A program made the position numbers and the translations under genes. The notes under the pieces were generated by a model that saw only the letters and a program-made list of their open reading frames with translations, did no database searches and was not told the origin of the DNA. Positions 9,281 through 18,249 of a DNA stretch of 64,000 bases are shown piece by piece. The stretch spans positions 5,731,465 to 5,795,464 of the forward strand of contig NZ_CP104694.1 of the NCBI RefSeq assembly GCF_025398735.1, written 5' to 3'. The stretch is from Tahibacter amnicola. Lineage in GTDB: Bacteria > Pseudomonadota > Gammaproteobacteria > Xanthomonadales > Rhodanobacteraceae. Position 1 is the stretch's first letter. The number at the start of each line of letters is the position of its first letter.

Positions 9281-11074
9281 ATGTCCAACCCCTTGCCAGC
9301 GGTCAAATCCGTGGCCAAATCGCGCTCCCCGGCGTCAACCCTCTTGCTCGCTGCCACCCTGCTGGCGACTTACGCCTACGCCCACACGGCGTTGGTGGCG
9401 GTTGCAAATTTCGGGCTTCGCTTCCCCTACTCGGACCACTATCGCATCTACGCCAATTTTTTCAGCCGGCCCCTCGTCGATGCGCTGTTCGGTATCGAGA
9501 ATGCCCATCGGCCGGTTGTCGCCGCACTGGTCCGCTTTGCGGAAATGCGCTGGTTTGCTGCGGATCAATCGCTGCAACTGGTGCTTGGCGTCGTGCTGGC
9601 AAGTGGCACGGCGATGGTGATGATGGTGACTGCGCTACGCGAACGGGGACTCTCACCGCTTGCCCGCGCAGCCGCAATGCTGGTCGCCGTGATGACCGTA
9701 TTGTGGCTAGGCAACGTCAGAATGTTCTTCCACGGCGGCGAAGCCCTCCATGTCTACCCTGTCACACTTTCCGCCGCTCTGGCCAGCCTCGCCGCTTTTG
9801 CGGCGCGCGAACGACGATCGGCAGCCTGGATGACAGCAGGAGCACTGGCGTGCACCGTTGCAACCTTCAGCTTCGGATCGGGTGTCGCCGCATTTGCCGC
9901 ACTTTTCGCCGTCGCGTTGTGCGTCCGAGTCCCATGGAAGGCCTGGCTCCCTGCACTCGCCATCCTGGTAATGGACGTCATTCTGTATACGACCCTCCTG
10001 CCCGGCAACGACGGCGTGAAAGGTTCGCTGCAGTTCTCCCCGGCGGTGATGGCCATGACAGTGCTGCGTGTCCTCGGCTCGCCATTTATCAACGCAGCGC
10101 AACGTCTGGAATTGTCAGGCTCTTCCGCGTTGAGCGCTGGATTGTTGGCCGGCTCCTTCGTTGCCGCATCGTATGTCGCTGCAATGCTGCACGCGCTACG
10201 CCATCGAAAGCCATTGTCGCGACTCGGCGCGCTCGGTCTGGGCGTGGCCTCGCTCGGTGTGGCGTCCGCAGGATTGATCGGGCTGTCCCGTGTCGAACTG
10301 ATGCTGACGGTACCTGCAGAAGCATTTGCCGATCGGTATCTGGTGTGGTCTACGCAGGTGTGGGGTGGACTGGCGCTGTTCGGCATCAGCCTGGCTCGCC
10401 GGTCCGGCTCCGCCCGGAACGGCGTTGCACCCGCCATAGGGGCGTTGACTGCCGCCGCGTTGCTTTCAGTATCACACCGCGACAATGCCGGCTGGGCATC
10501 GGCCGTTCACCGGAACAACCAGATATCTGCGGTTGCAGCACGCCTGCAGATCTGGGATCCGCTTTACCTTCCGGACGACGACGCTTCGCGCCGGGCACAT
10601 ACCATGGCGGCTATCGAAGCGTTCCGGGAGCGTCGCTGGAGCATGTTCATCCAGTCCCCGCCGTCCAACCCGCTCGCATTGGTCGAACCGGTTCCGGCCG
10701 CGCCTGCCACTAGCCTTGTCGTCCTGGGAGATGTCTTTGACGATACCTGGGGCCAACGCCAGGTCATTCGCGTCTCAGGCCGCTACGCGAAAGATGCACC
10801 CATTCCAGACAAACCTCTTCTGATCATCGTCGACGAATCCGGTCACGTGCACGGAGAAGCGATCCTGAGCCACCTTCCGTACGCACAGCGGGCGCTGCGT
10901 TTCAACACGCCCGTCGCGCGCGGCTTTGACGGCTACGTCATCGCACCAAAGAAGGATACGAAGTACCGGCTGCTGCTCATCGATGCGGATCAACAGTTGC
11001 CCGTCACTGCGCTGGCATTCACTCTGCCATCACAGGTCGGACCGCAAGTGGCAGAATCACACGCCGTCCACTGA
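9281..11074 (+). CDS. large polytopic membrane protein, paralogue of the gene at 2342
   Basis: This 597-residue protein is built like the product of 2342-4129. A first membrane segment is followed by YSDHYRIYANFF, ENAHRPVVAALVRFAEMRWF and QSLQLVLG, then roughly ten membrane helices and a C-terminal soluble region rich in beta-like strands (VLGDVFDDTW, GRYAKD, LLIIVDESGHVHG, ARGFDGYVIAP). The end of the paralogue reads similarly (VFVDDQNRVRGFA, KRGFDGYVRHA), so the similarity is full length. Function is unknown; membrane glycosyl or acyl transfer is possible. It is divergent from the GT2 operon, with 195 bases between the starts. Confidence 0.72.
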   Translation: MSNPLPAVKSVAKSRSPASTLLLAATLLATYAYAHTALVAVANFGLRFPYSDHYRIYANFFSRPLVDALFGIENAHRPVVAALVRFAEMRWFAADQSLQLVLGVVLASGTAMVMMVTALRERGLSPLARAAAMLVAVMTVLWLGNVRMFFHGGEALHVYPVTLSAALASLAAFAARERRSAAWMTAGALACTVATFSFGSGVAAFAALFAVALCVRVPWKAWLPALAILVMDVILYTTLLPGNDGVKGSLQFSPAVMAMTVLRVLGSPFINAAQRLELSGSSALSAGLLAGSFVAASYVAAMLHALRHRKPLSRLGALGLGVASLGVASAGLIGLSRVELMLTVPAEAFADRYLVWSTQVWGGLALFGISLARRSGSARNGVAPAIGALTAAALLSVSHRDNAGWASAVHRNNQISAVAARLQIWDPLYLPDDDASRRAHTMAAIEAFRERRWSMFIQSPPSNPLALVEPVPAAPATSLVVLGDVFDDTWGQRQVIRVSGRYAKDAPIPDKPLLIIVDESGHVHGEAILSHLPYAQRALRFNTPVARGFDGYVIAPKKDTKYRLLLIDADQQLPVTALAFTLPSQVGPQVAESHAVH

Positions 11075-11092
11075 CCAGTGCGGGCAGGCCGC

Positions 11093-11470
11093 TCACGGGA
11101 TGCCAGCGCCGGGTTTCCAGCCAATGCACTGGCGGAATGCCATGCAGGAGGCGCGCGCTCCAACGCAGTGCAATCCATCTGCACTAGTTCGCGCCACCCC
11201 ACCACGGCCAGGAGCAGCGCCCATGCCCAGCGCGCAAGCCAAGCCGTCGCTAATCTGCAGCCACTGGCTCGCGGCTAACCAGTCTATCCCGGCCATACGG
11301 ATCTGAGCATCCAGCTGCGCACGTTCTGCGGGAATGGCCCGCTCAGATAGACCTCGTGCAGGCGGAACTGGTCGGCCATCGGTTGCCGCCACGCGAACCT
11401 GGCGATCGCGCACGCTGCCCTCAGCGCAATTATGGCGGCCATCGCAAGCCGCACGGCTAGGCGCCACCCT
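11093..11470 (-). pseudogene. decayed N-terminal fragment of a third member of the 2342/9281 membrane-protein family
   Basis: In the minus strand, one frame (11442-11284) reads WRQPMADQFRLHEVYLSGPFPQN, matching PQPMFDQFRLYETYLTLPFPAN of the 2342-4129 protein. That frame stops at 11284. The next block of the family continues in another frame: RMAGIDWLAASQWLQ, which matches RLAEIRWFGGGQALQ and RFAEMRWFAADQSLQ. The intervening ENGHRP block is missing. The result is a frameshift and small deletion, with only about a fifth of the family length kept. The remnant lies antiparallel to mgtE and fills its upstream region, so the mgtE promoter may sit inside it. Confidence 0.7.
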
Positions 11471-11515
11471 GCCTCGCCGCCGATAATCACGCCATTCCCG
11501 TCTGATAGCGCACCG

Positions 11516-12877
11516 ATGGCCGAGACCGCCCTCCAGGACCGCACCGCCAAGCAACTGCGTCTGCTCGAGCAGGCGCTCGACAGCGGCCGCCTGGGACCGG
11601 TCAAGCGGCTGGTCAATACGCTCTCGCCCGCGGAGATCGGCAACCTGCTCGAATCGCTGCCGCCGCACAAGCGCCAGATCGTGTGGGGACTGGTCGACCC
11701 GGAAGACGACGGCGAAGTGCTCGTGCATGTGGGCGACGAGGTTCGCGAGGACCTGCTCAAGGCGATGGACCCGGACGAAATCGTCGCGGCCGCCGAATCG
11801 CTGGATATCGACGACCTGGCAGACCTGCTGGAAGACCTGCCCGATACCGTTATCGACGAAGTGCTCAAGTCGATGGACCGCGAGAACCGCGAACGGCTCG
11901 AGCAGATGCTCACCTACGAGGAAGACACCGCCGGGCGACTGATGAACCCGGACGTGGTCACCGTGCGGGCCGACGTCTCGGTGGACGTGGTGCTGCGCTA
12001 CCTGCGGCTGCGCGGCGAATTGCCGGAAGCGACCGATCGCCTCTACATCGTCAGCCGGCGGCGGCAGTACCTGGGCGGCATTTCGCTGGCGCAGCTGCTG
12101 ACCGCCGACCCGGCCGTCGCGGTGAACCGCCTGATCGACTCGGAACAGCCCGCGATCGACGCCGACACCCCCGTGGCCGAGGTTGCCGAGCGCTTCGCCA
12201 ACCACGACTGGCTCAGCGCTCCGGTCGTCGACGAAAACAACGTCCTGCTCGGCCGTATCACCATCGACGACGTCGTCGACATCATCCGCGCCCAGGCCGA
12301 GCACCAGGCTCTCGGTGCAGCCGGTCTGGACGAAGACGAAGATCTGTTCGCCCCGGTACCGCGCACTACGCGCCGGCGTGCGGTCTGGCTGGGCATCAAC
12401 CTGCTGACGGCGTTTCTCGCCTCGTGGGTGATCGGCAATTTCGAGGGTGTACTGCAGAAAGTGGTCGCCTGCGCCGTGCTGATGCCCATCGTGGCCAGCA
12501 TGGGCGGCGTGGCGGGTACGCAGGTGCTGACGCTGATGGTCCGCGCCCAGGCGCTAGGCCAGGTCAGCCCCGCCAACGCGCTGTCGCTGCTACGCAAGGA
12601 AGTGCTGGTCGCGCTCGCCAACGGACTGGTGTGGGCGCTGGCTGTCGGCAGCGTCGCGCTGGCGATCTACCGCGACGCCTGGCTCGCGCTGGCGTTCGGC
12701 GCGGCCATGGTAATCAACCTCATCGCTGCGGCGCTGTCCGGCGTATTCCTGCCCCTGGTGCTGCGGCGCGTGGGAATCGATCCGGCGTTGGCCGGCGGCG
12801 TGATTCTCACCACGGTTACCGATTGCTGCGGATTCGCTTCCTTCCTGGGTCTTTCGACGCTGCTGCTGATGCAGTAG
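11516..12877 (+). CDS. mgtE: MgtE magnesium transporter
   Basis: The 453-residue protein has all MgtE parts. An alpha-helical N domain (about residues 1-130) is rich in acidic LxxLPxxxxxxLL repeats. A CBS pair follows (about 130-255), with VVDENNVLLGRITIDDVVDII, and then a five-helix pore domain with MPIVASMGGVAGTQ and a closing TTVTDCCGFASFLGL. It mediates gated Mg2+ entry through the inner membrane. I start it at the ATG at 11516 because MAETALQDR begins the conserved N domain; the longer frame from 11432 overlaps the pseudogene remnant. No clear Shine-Dalgarno sequence is visible. It converges on tsaB with four bases between stops. Confidence 0.95.
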   Translation: MAETALQDRTAKQLRLLEQALDSGRLGPVKRLVNTLSPAEIGNLLESLPPHKRQIVWGLVDPEDDGEVLVHVGDEVREDLLKAMDPDEIVAAAESLDIDDLADLLEDLPDTVIDEVLKSMDRENRERLEQMLTYEEDTAGRLMNPDVVTVRADVSVDVVLRYLRLRGELPEATDRLYIVSRRRQYLGGISLAQLLTADPAVAVNRLIDSEQPAIDADTPVAEVAERFANHDWLSAPVVDENNVLLGRITIDDVVDIIRAQAEHQALGAAGLDEDEDLFAPVPRTTRRRAVWLGINLLTAFLASWVIGNFEGVLQKVVACAVLMPIVASMGGVAGTQVLTLMVRAQALGQVSPANALSLLRKEVLVALANGLVWALAVGSVALAIYRDAWLALAFGAAMVINLIAAALSGVFLPLVLRRVGIDPALAGGVILTTVTDCCGFASFLGLSTLLLMQ

Positions 12878-12881
12878 CACA

Positions 12882-13580
12882 TCAGCGATTGCCGCGCGCT
12901 TCCCGCTGCTCGGTCAAGGTGAGGGCGACCTTGTCGCGCAGGTAGACCGGCAGGGCCAATTCCGGTGCGACCGCATGTCCGGCGCCGAACTCCGCCACGG
13001 CCAGGCGCGCCACCGCCCGTGCCTGGGGATGACGGGATCCGTCGACCCAGGCCGGTTCCGCCGCCAGGCGCGGCGCCAATGCAGCGGAGTAACTGGTCCA
13101 GCCACTGCCAATGACATTCCAGCGGGCGGCGGGCGGCACGACGAGCTGGTCCGCCGGCCCCACCGACTCATCCCCCCACGCGACCACCGAGCCGTCCACG
13201 TGGCGGAATGCGCCGGCGTAGACCTCTCCCATCCGCGCGTCAATGACGGCCAGGACGGGATTCCCGTCGTCCGGCGCGTCCAGCGCGAGCGCCGCCAGGG
13301 ACGAAATCGGAACGACCGGCAGGCCCAGCCCCAGGGCCATCCCCTGGGCTACGGAGACAGCCAGCCGCACACCGGTGAACGCACCAGGGCCGCGCCCTAC
13401 CGCGACGGCGTCGAGCTGCCGTCGCGACAGGCCCGCCTCGGCCAGGAGCGAATCGGCCATCGGCAGCACCAGCTCCGCGTGGCGGCGTGGCGCCAGTTCA
13501 CTGCGCTCGATCACGCGACCGTTGTACGACAACGCGACGGAGCAGCATTCGGTGGAGGTTTCGATGGCGATCAGGTTCAT
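12882..13580 (-). CDS. tsaB: TsaB, tRNA threonylcarbamoyladenosine biosynthesis protein
   Basis: This 232-residue protein opens MNLIAIETSTECCSVAL, the ASKHA-fold phosphate-1 region typical of TsaB, and includes VGRGPGAFTGVRLAVS and AVIDARMGEVYAG. TsaB works with TsaD and TsaE in the cytosol to place threonylcarbamoyl on A37 of ANN-decoding tRNAs. It lacks the TsaD metal-binding HxxxH, as expected for TsaB. It lies 26 bases downstream of creD on the same strand and may be cotranscribed with it. Confidence 0.95.
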   Translation of the reverse strand: MNLIAIETSTECCSVALSYNGRVIERSELAPRRHAELVLPMADSLLAEAGLSRRQLDAVAVGRGPGAFTGVRLAVSVAQGMALGLGLPVVPISSLAALALDAPDDGNPVLAVIDARMGEVYAGAFRHVDGSVVAWGDESVGPADQLVVPPAARWNVIGSGWTSYSAALAPRLAAEPAWVDGSRHPQARAVARLAVAEFGAGHAVAPELALPVYLRDKVALTLTEQREARGNR

Positions 13581-13606
13581 GGACGACTCTTTATCTTTCT
13601 ATACGT

Positions 13607-14980
13607 TTATCGGCGCGAGCCGTTCGGCGGCAGGTCGGGCATGACGAAGGCGTCAAAATCCGTCTTCGCCGCCGCCGGCGCCGCCGCCGGGCGGGATTCA
13701 CCGTACCAGTCGATGCGCCGGGTCAGGTACATCAGGACAGACACGACCGCCAGCAGCGTGATGGCGCCGATCAAGAGCGAGTATTGCTCGCTGATGACCA
13801 GTCCGTACAGCAGCAGGTAGGCCACCGCGAGGCAACCGGCGAGAAGTCCGCCAGCCCGTCGCGTCGCCAGCACTGCCGCCGCATAGCCGCCGATGATGAG
13901 CACGACGGCGGTGGCGGCCACCGCATAGGCGCCGCCGAAGCCGATCTGTTCGGACAGTGCCAACAGCAGGATATAGAACGTGCACAGCGCCAGTCCCACC
14001 AGGACATACTGCACCGGGTGCACGCGCAGCTTCTTGAGCACTTCGAACAGGAAGAAGGCGACAAACGACAGGCCGATGAAGAGCAGGCCGTATTTGCCGG
14101 CCCGCTGCAGCTGCTGGTACACATCGACGGGGCGGTACAAGGTCACGCCAAAGGACCATTCGTGCAGATTCACCGCGTTATGCGGCGTCTCTTCCCAATG
14201 CTGCGCAAAGCCGCGATTGAGTTCCAGCACCTGCCAGCGTGCGGAGAATTGCTTGTCGTCAATGTCGCGTTCGGCCGGGAGAAACGCACCGGTGAAACTC
14301 GGATCCGCCCACGGCGCATCGACCTTCACCGTTGTTGTCCGCGCCATCGGCAGGAACTGCAGCGATTCGGTGCCCGCCACCACGTACTGCACCTCGACCG
14401 TCAGCGCCCCGGCCAGGAGCGAAGGGTCCAGCGCCACGCTCACCGCGGCGATATTGCCGATGGCGTCGCCCGGTTGCAGCCGCTGCGGCGTGCCATTGAC
14501 CTTTACCGACTTCACCTCGCGCAGGCCACGCACGTCGCTGAGCAGGAAGCGCAGCTTCACCTGGTCAGTCAGGTAATTCGCCGCGTCGGTCGAAAGCGGC
14601 GCAAAATCGTCAGATTCGTACCGGGCGCTGATAGTCACGTCAGCCGTATAGACGGCCGTATCGTAGATCCCGTAGGCGCGGATAGAAGGGGTCAGCGTTG
14701 CGGAGATATCGCCGCGCTCGGGCAGCAGATACAGCATCTGTTGCGAGGGCTTGTAGCCGTCCTTGGTTTCAAGCATGACCCGGTGCGGCACGGAAATGAC
14801 CGGACCACCAACGGTCTGCGCCGCGCCCCAGCGCGACGCGATCTGTGCAACGGCGTGTTGCCGATAACCGCTGCGCTCGGCGATCAGGTCGCGCACCTGC
14901 GCCAGGGGAATCAACATCAGCAGCGCCATCAGCGCGATACCCAGCGCCTTGGTCGTCACGGAAGAGTATCGGGAGAGCAT
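13607..14980 (-). CDS. creD: CreD-family inner membrane protein
   Basis: The 457-residue protein has one N-terminal membrane helix (ALGIALMALLMLIPLAQV), a long periplasmic region with ERSGYRQHAV, VGGPVISVPH and the SLQFLPMARTT block, and then six C-terminal helices beginning after YRPVDVYQQLQRAGKYGLLFIGLSF. This is the CreD layout. CreD is induced by CreBC/BlrAB systems and affects envelope properties and beta-lactam response, but its biochemical role is unknown. No creBC pair is in the window. It precedes tsaB by 26 bases. The C-terminus carries an Ala/Pro-rich tail. Confidence 0.92.
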   Translation of the reverse strand: MLSRYSSVTTKALGIALMALLMLIPLAQVRDLIAERSGYRQHAVAQIASRWGAAQTVGGPVISVPHRVMLETKDGYKPSQQMLYLLPERGDISATLTPSIRAYGIYDTAVYTADVTISARYESDDFAPLSTDAANYLTDQVKLRFLLSDVRGLREVKSVKVNGTPQRLQPGDAIGNIAAVSVALDPSLLAGALTVEVQYVVAGTESLQFLPMARTTTVKVDAPWADPSFTGAFLPAERDIDDKQFSARWQVLELNRGFAQHWEETPHNAVNLHEWSFGVTLYRPVDVYQQLQRAGKYGLLFIGLSFVAFFLFEVLKKLRVHPVQYVLVGLALCTFYILLLALSEQIGFGGAYAVAATAVVLIIGGYAAAVLATRRAGGLLAGCLAVAYLLLYGLVISEQYSLLIGAITLLAVVSVLMYLTRRIDWYGESRPAAAPAAAKTDFDAFVMPDLPPNGSRR

Positions 14981-15183
14981 TGGGGGCGATCCATCAGGGA
15001 AGATGGCGCTAGTTCAGTGCACGGCCTGGGAACTCGCCGGTGCGATACGGGGCAAAACGCTGACCAGCCGGGGCGGTCGTCGGGCACTGACCGGCCGCCG
15101 CCGTCGCGTTCGTCTGGCATCATTCCTGCTTGTATCCGCCTCGAAACCCGCCAGTCCGGCGACTGCAACCACGGTACACGACG

Positions 15184-15504
15184 ATGGCCGCCTCCACCCA
15201 GAAGATGTTGCTCGCGCTTCGCGGTTCCCAGGCTCACTGGCTCGCCGCGATCGTCAACGCCCTGGATGAAGCCCTGCGTGATCCGGATTTTGGCCCGGAA
15301 CAACGCGCCATCGTGCGGCATCTGCTAGACGCGGGCATGGTCCCGGCCAGCGTCGCCCGTGCCGCCGAAGCCCGCTTCCAGCGTTTCGAACAGAGTTTTG
15401 CCGACGCACTGCCCGAGCCGTCCGAATCTGACTGGCCGGCAGTGACTCCGCCCACGCCGCCGTCACGTCCAAAACTGACGCTGGTGGGCAACGAAGCCGC
15501 CTGA
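15184..15504 (+). CDS. small conserved-looking protein of unknown function (106 aa)
   Basis: I do not recognise this protein. It has a helical N-terminal two thirds (LRGSQAHWLAAIVNALDEALRD, then FGPEQRAIVRHLLDAG) and a Pro-rich tail ending KLTLVGNEAA. Codon use matches neighbouring genes, and a good intrinsic terminator lies 29 bases after the stop, which supports a real gene. The ATG at 15184 is preferred over the upstream in-frame ATG at 15130 because the extension is basic and low in complexity. It has no signal peptide or membrane helix, so it is probably cytosolic. Confidence 0.55.
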   Translation: MAASTQKMLLALRGSQAHWLAAIVNALDEALRDPDFGPEQRAIVRHLLDAGMVPASVARAAEARFQRFEQSFADALPEPSESDWPAVTPPTPPSRPKLTLVGNEAA

Positions 15505-15532
15505 TTGTTTCCTCCCCTCCCCCGAGGGTAAG

Positions 15533-15559
15533 AGCCCGGCCCTGGTGCCGGGCTTTTTC
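15533..15559 (+). terminator. rho-independent terminator after the 106-aa gene
   Basis: The arms AGCCCGGC and GCCGGGCT pair perfectly around a six-base loop and are followed by a run of T. The signal serves the plus-strand gene ending at 15504, which converges on the helicase gene. Confidence 0.85.
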
Positions 15560-15763
15560 TATGCGCCACTAGCACCCACGCCCGATGCCGGTACGCCGTC
15601 GCGCACGACGGATTGCCGACGAGCGGCGCCGGCAAGTCGACAGAAGCTGTTTCTATACAAAGCAACAGTCCCGGCGAATGGAGGCGTGCACCCAAGGCCG
15701 GGCATCCTTTTTGCCGTCGGCGACGCCACAGCGCACCGATGACACATGCCCTGATTCCGTCGG

Positions 15764-17671
15764 TCAGGAACGGAAGAAGTCCTGCACGTCCGCCAGTTCG
15801 CGGGTCATCGGCATCGGCGGCAGGCTTTTGAGGAACAGCTTGCCGTAGGGGCGGGTGACCAGGCGCGGGTCGCACAGCACCAGCACGCCACGGTCGTGCA
15901 CGTCGCGAATCAATCGGCCCACGCCCTGCTTGAGGGCGATGACAGCCGACGGAATCTGCCATTGAACGAACGGGTTTCCGCCCGCTTCGCGCATCGCATT
16001 CAGACGCGCCTCCAGTACCGGATCGTCCGGCGCGGCAAACGGCAGTTTGTCGATGATCACGCAGCTGAGTGCTTCGCCGGCGACGTCGACGCCTTCCCAG
16101 AAGCTCGCCGCTCCCAGCAGCACGCCATTGCCCGATGCGCGGAAATCGGTGAGCAGCTGGTGGCGCGGCGCCGTGCCCTGCACGAACAGGGGAAATGGTG
16201 CACCGGCGAGCAGCTCGGCGGCGCGTCGCAGGGCCCGGTGCGAGGTGAACAACAGGAACGCTCGACCACGCGAGGCATCGAGCACCGGCCGCGCCACTGC
16301 GATCACGCGCTCGGTGTAGTCCGGCGCATTCGGATCGGGCAGTCCTTTGGGCAGGTAGGTCAGTGCCTGGCGCGTGTAATCGAAGGGGCTGGGCAAGCCC
16401 AGCGTCACCGGATCATCCAGGCCCAGCTGGCGCGAGTAGTGCCCGAAATCACCGGCCACCGACAGGGTTGCCGAGGTGAAGATCCAGGCGGCCTGGCTCT
16501 GTTGGCGCAGCGCGCGCAACGGCGGCGCCAGGTCCAACGGCGTGGCATGCAGGCTGAACCCCTGCGATGTCAATTCGTACCAATGTATCCAATTGTGACC
16601 GGTACCATCGAGCACCTGATCCAGCCGCTGAACCAGGCCCTGCGAGCGCTCGTGCATGTTTTCCAGCCCGCGCGAACGTTCGGCCTGGCCACCGAGCGCG
16701 GCGTCGAGCGTGACCAGCGCCTCCTGCAGCACACGCAGTTCCGCCATGGCGAAGCGGTCTTCCTCGATCGCCGCGAAGGCGCCGCGCTGGGGCAACTTGT
16801 CCAGCGCCAGCCGCACCCGTCGCAGCGCGGGCACGACGGCTGCGATGGGCTCGCGCAGGATCGCGAACGCACCGGTCACCGACGCGCATTCGGCCTCGGT
16901 ATCCGAACACAATTCCTGCAGCTGGCGCGCCGAGAACGACACGGAGAAAAACTGCCCGGCCAGCTCCGGAATCTGGTGCGCCTCGTCCAGCACGAAGGCA
17001 TGTGCGCCGGGGAGGATTTCGCCGAATCCTTCCTGCTTGATGGCAAGGTCAGCGAACAGCAGGTGATGGTTGACCACCACGACGTCCGCTTCCTGGGCGG
17101 CGCGGCGCGCCTTCACCACGAAGCAGTCGTTGAACATCGGACAATCAGCACCGAGGCAATTCTCGGTCGTGGAAGTGACCTTCGGCCAGATTGGCGAATC
17201 CTCGGGCACCTCGATCACTTCCGCGCGATCGCCGCTGGCCGTACGCGTGGACCAGCCACGCAGGTGGTTGAGGTGCGCCACTTCGTCACGCGACACCATC
17301 CGGCCGTCCCGGCTGGTCTGGTCGAGCCGGTACAGGCACAAGTAGTTGGCGCGGCCCTTGAGCAGGCTGGTCTTGAGCCGCGCGCCGGTGACCTGGCGCA
17401 CACGCGGCAGGTCGCGATGAAACAGCTGGTCCTGCAGCGTCTTCGTACCGGTGGAAACGATGATGCGCTTGCCGGAGGTCAAGGCCGGCACCAGATAGGC
17501 AAAGGTCTTGCCGGTGCCGGTGCCCGCTTCGGCGATCAGGACATGCCGGTCGTCAATCGCCTCGGCCACGGCAGCGGCCATGACCTGTTGCGATTCGCGC
17601 GGGGCGAATCCGGGAACTTCACGTGCAAAGGGGCCGTCCGCGCCGAGCAGCTGCCGAGGGTCGCTACGCAC
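15764..17671 (-). CDS. yoaA: YoaA/DinG-family ATP-dependent DNA helicase
   Basis: With a GTG start at 17671 the product is 635 residues. It has Walker A GTGTGKT (about residues 50-56), a four-cysteine Fe-S pattern (YLCLYR, then NCLGADCPMFNDCF), FVLDEAHQ as the DEAH box and a C-terminal motif region with GVGRLIRD. This is the XPD/Rad3-like superfamily 2 helicase YoaA, tied in E. coli to repair of stalled forks with HolC. The frame is open to a GTG at 17707, but that would overlap the lipoprotein gene by 31 bases. The GTG at 17671 lies five bases after the lipoprotein stop and has TAGGAC before it. It is last in the mrcB operon. Confidence 0.93.
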   Translation of the reverse strand: MRSDPRQLLGADGPFAREVPGFAPRESQQVMAAAVAEAIDDRHVLIAEAGTGTGKTFAYLVPALTSGKRIIVSTGTKTLQDQLFHRDLPRVRQVTGARLKTSLLKGRANYLCLYRLDQTSRDGRMVSRDEVAHLNHLRGWSTRTASGDRAEVIEVPEDSPIWPKVTSTTENCLGADCPMFNDCFVVKARRAAQEADVVVVNHHLLFADLAIKQEGFGEILPGAHAFVLDEAHQIPELAGQFFSVSFSARQLQELCSDTEAECASVTGAFAILREPIAAVVPALRRVRLALDKLPQRGAFAAIEEDRFAMAELRVLQEALVTLDAALGGQAERSRGLENMHERSQGLVQRLDQVLDGTGHNWIHWYELTSQGFSLHATPLDLAPPLRALRQQSQAAWIFTSATLSVAGDFGHYSRQLGLDDPVTLGLPSPFDYTRQALTYLPKGLPDPNAPDYTERVIAVARPVLDASRGRAFLLFTSHRALRRAAELLAGAPFPLFVQGTAPRHQLLTDFRASGNGVLLGAASFWEGVDVAGEALSCVIIDKLPFAAPDDPVLEARLNAMREAGGNPFVQWQIPSAVIALKQGVGRLIRDVHDRGVLVLCDPRLVTRPYGKLFLKSLPPMPMTRELADVQDFFRS

Positions 17672-17676
17672 GCGTC

Positions 17677-18201
17677 CTACATCCGCACGCGCGGCGCAAT
17701 GCGGCACGAGGCCAGCTGCGCCTTGGCGCTCTCGACGCTGACCGAATCGTTGGCCATGCGCCGCACTTCCACCACCGTCTGCCAGTTGCGCGCACAGAGG
17801 CTGCCCAGCTTGGGTCCCAGCTCAAACGACTTGCGCGCCAGCGTTTCGGCATGATCGTACTGGCGCAGCGCGATGAAGAGCTCGGCCTTCTGCTGCAGCA
17901 GTTCCGGCGCGTCCGGCGCCACCTTGAGGGCGCGATCGAGCGCGCCGATGGCGTCGTTGTACTTGCCGGCGGCTTCCAGTTCACCGGCCTGCTTGACGAA
18001 GCCGTCCACGGCCGGGTCGCGCAGCGGCTGCACCTCGATGGCCGAACCGGTCGCGCTTCCCGCGGCGCGGATCTCACCGACCAGGTCGCGGTCCGGCCGC
18101 GTCGGCTGCGGCGCCGGCGGTGCCGGCGTGGAACACGCGCCGAGTGCGACCAGCGCCAAAGCGAGCACGCACAGCTGGAAACTCGTTCTTGCAGAATTCA
18201 T
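17677..18201 (-). CDS. TPR-containing lipoprotein next to PBP1b, LpoP-like candidate
   Basis: This 174-residue protein has a lipoprotein signal peptide with lipobox LGAC (lipidated Cys23), then a Pro-rich linker and a helical domain. The domain contains a TPR-like pair: AGELEAAGKYNDAIGALDRALKVAPDAPELL followed at repeat distance by ALRQYDHAETLARKSFELGP. It lies 48 bases downstream of mrcB on the same strand and has a GAGG ribosome-binding site. In Pseudomonas aeruginosa the outer-membrane lipoprotein LpoP, also TPR-bearing and encoded by ponB, activates PBP1b. Position and form make the same role likely here, but that is inference; sequence similarity to LpoP was not tested. Confidence 0.7.
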   Translation of the reverse strand: MNSARTSFQLCVLALALVALGACSTPAPPAPQPTRPDRDLVGEIRAAGSATGSAIEVQPLRDPAVDGFVKQAGELEAAGKYNDAIGALDRALKVAPDAPELLQQKAELFIALRQYDHAETLARKSFELGPKLGSLCARNWQTVVEVRRMANDSVSVESAKAQLASCRIAPRVRM

Positions 18202-18249
18202 TTCTACCTCTTTCTCATCTGTCGCACCGGGTGCCGGAGACCGACGCCA

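Noticed and set aside
1-11500. Prophage or integrative element explanation for the glycan region
   Set aside because: No integrase, phage structural or conjugation gene and no flanking tRNA or attachment repeat is visible; codon use resembles the rest of the window.
15585-15848. Small frames in the gap after the terminator at 15533
   Set aside because: No ribosome-binding site or family features, and they overlap the 3' end of the helicase gene.
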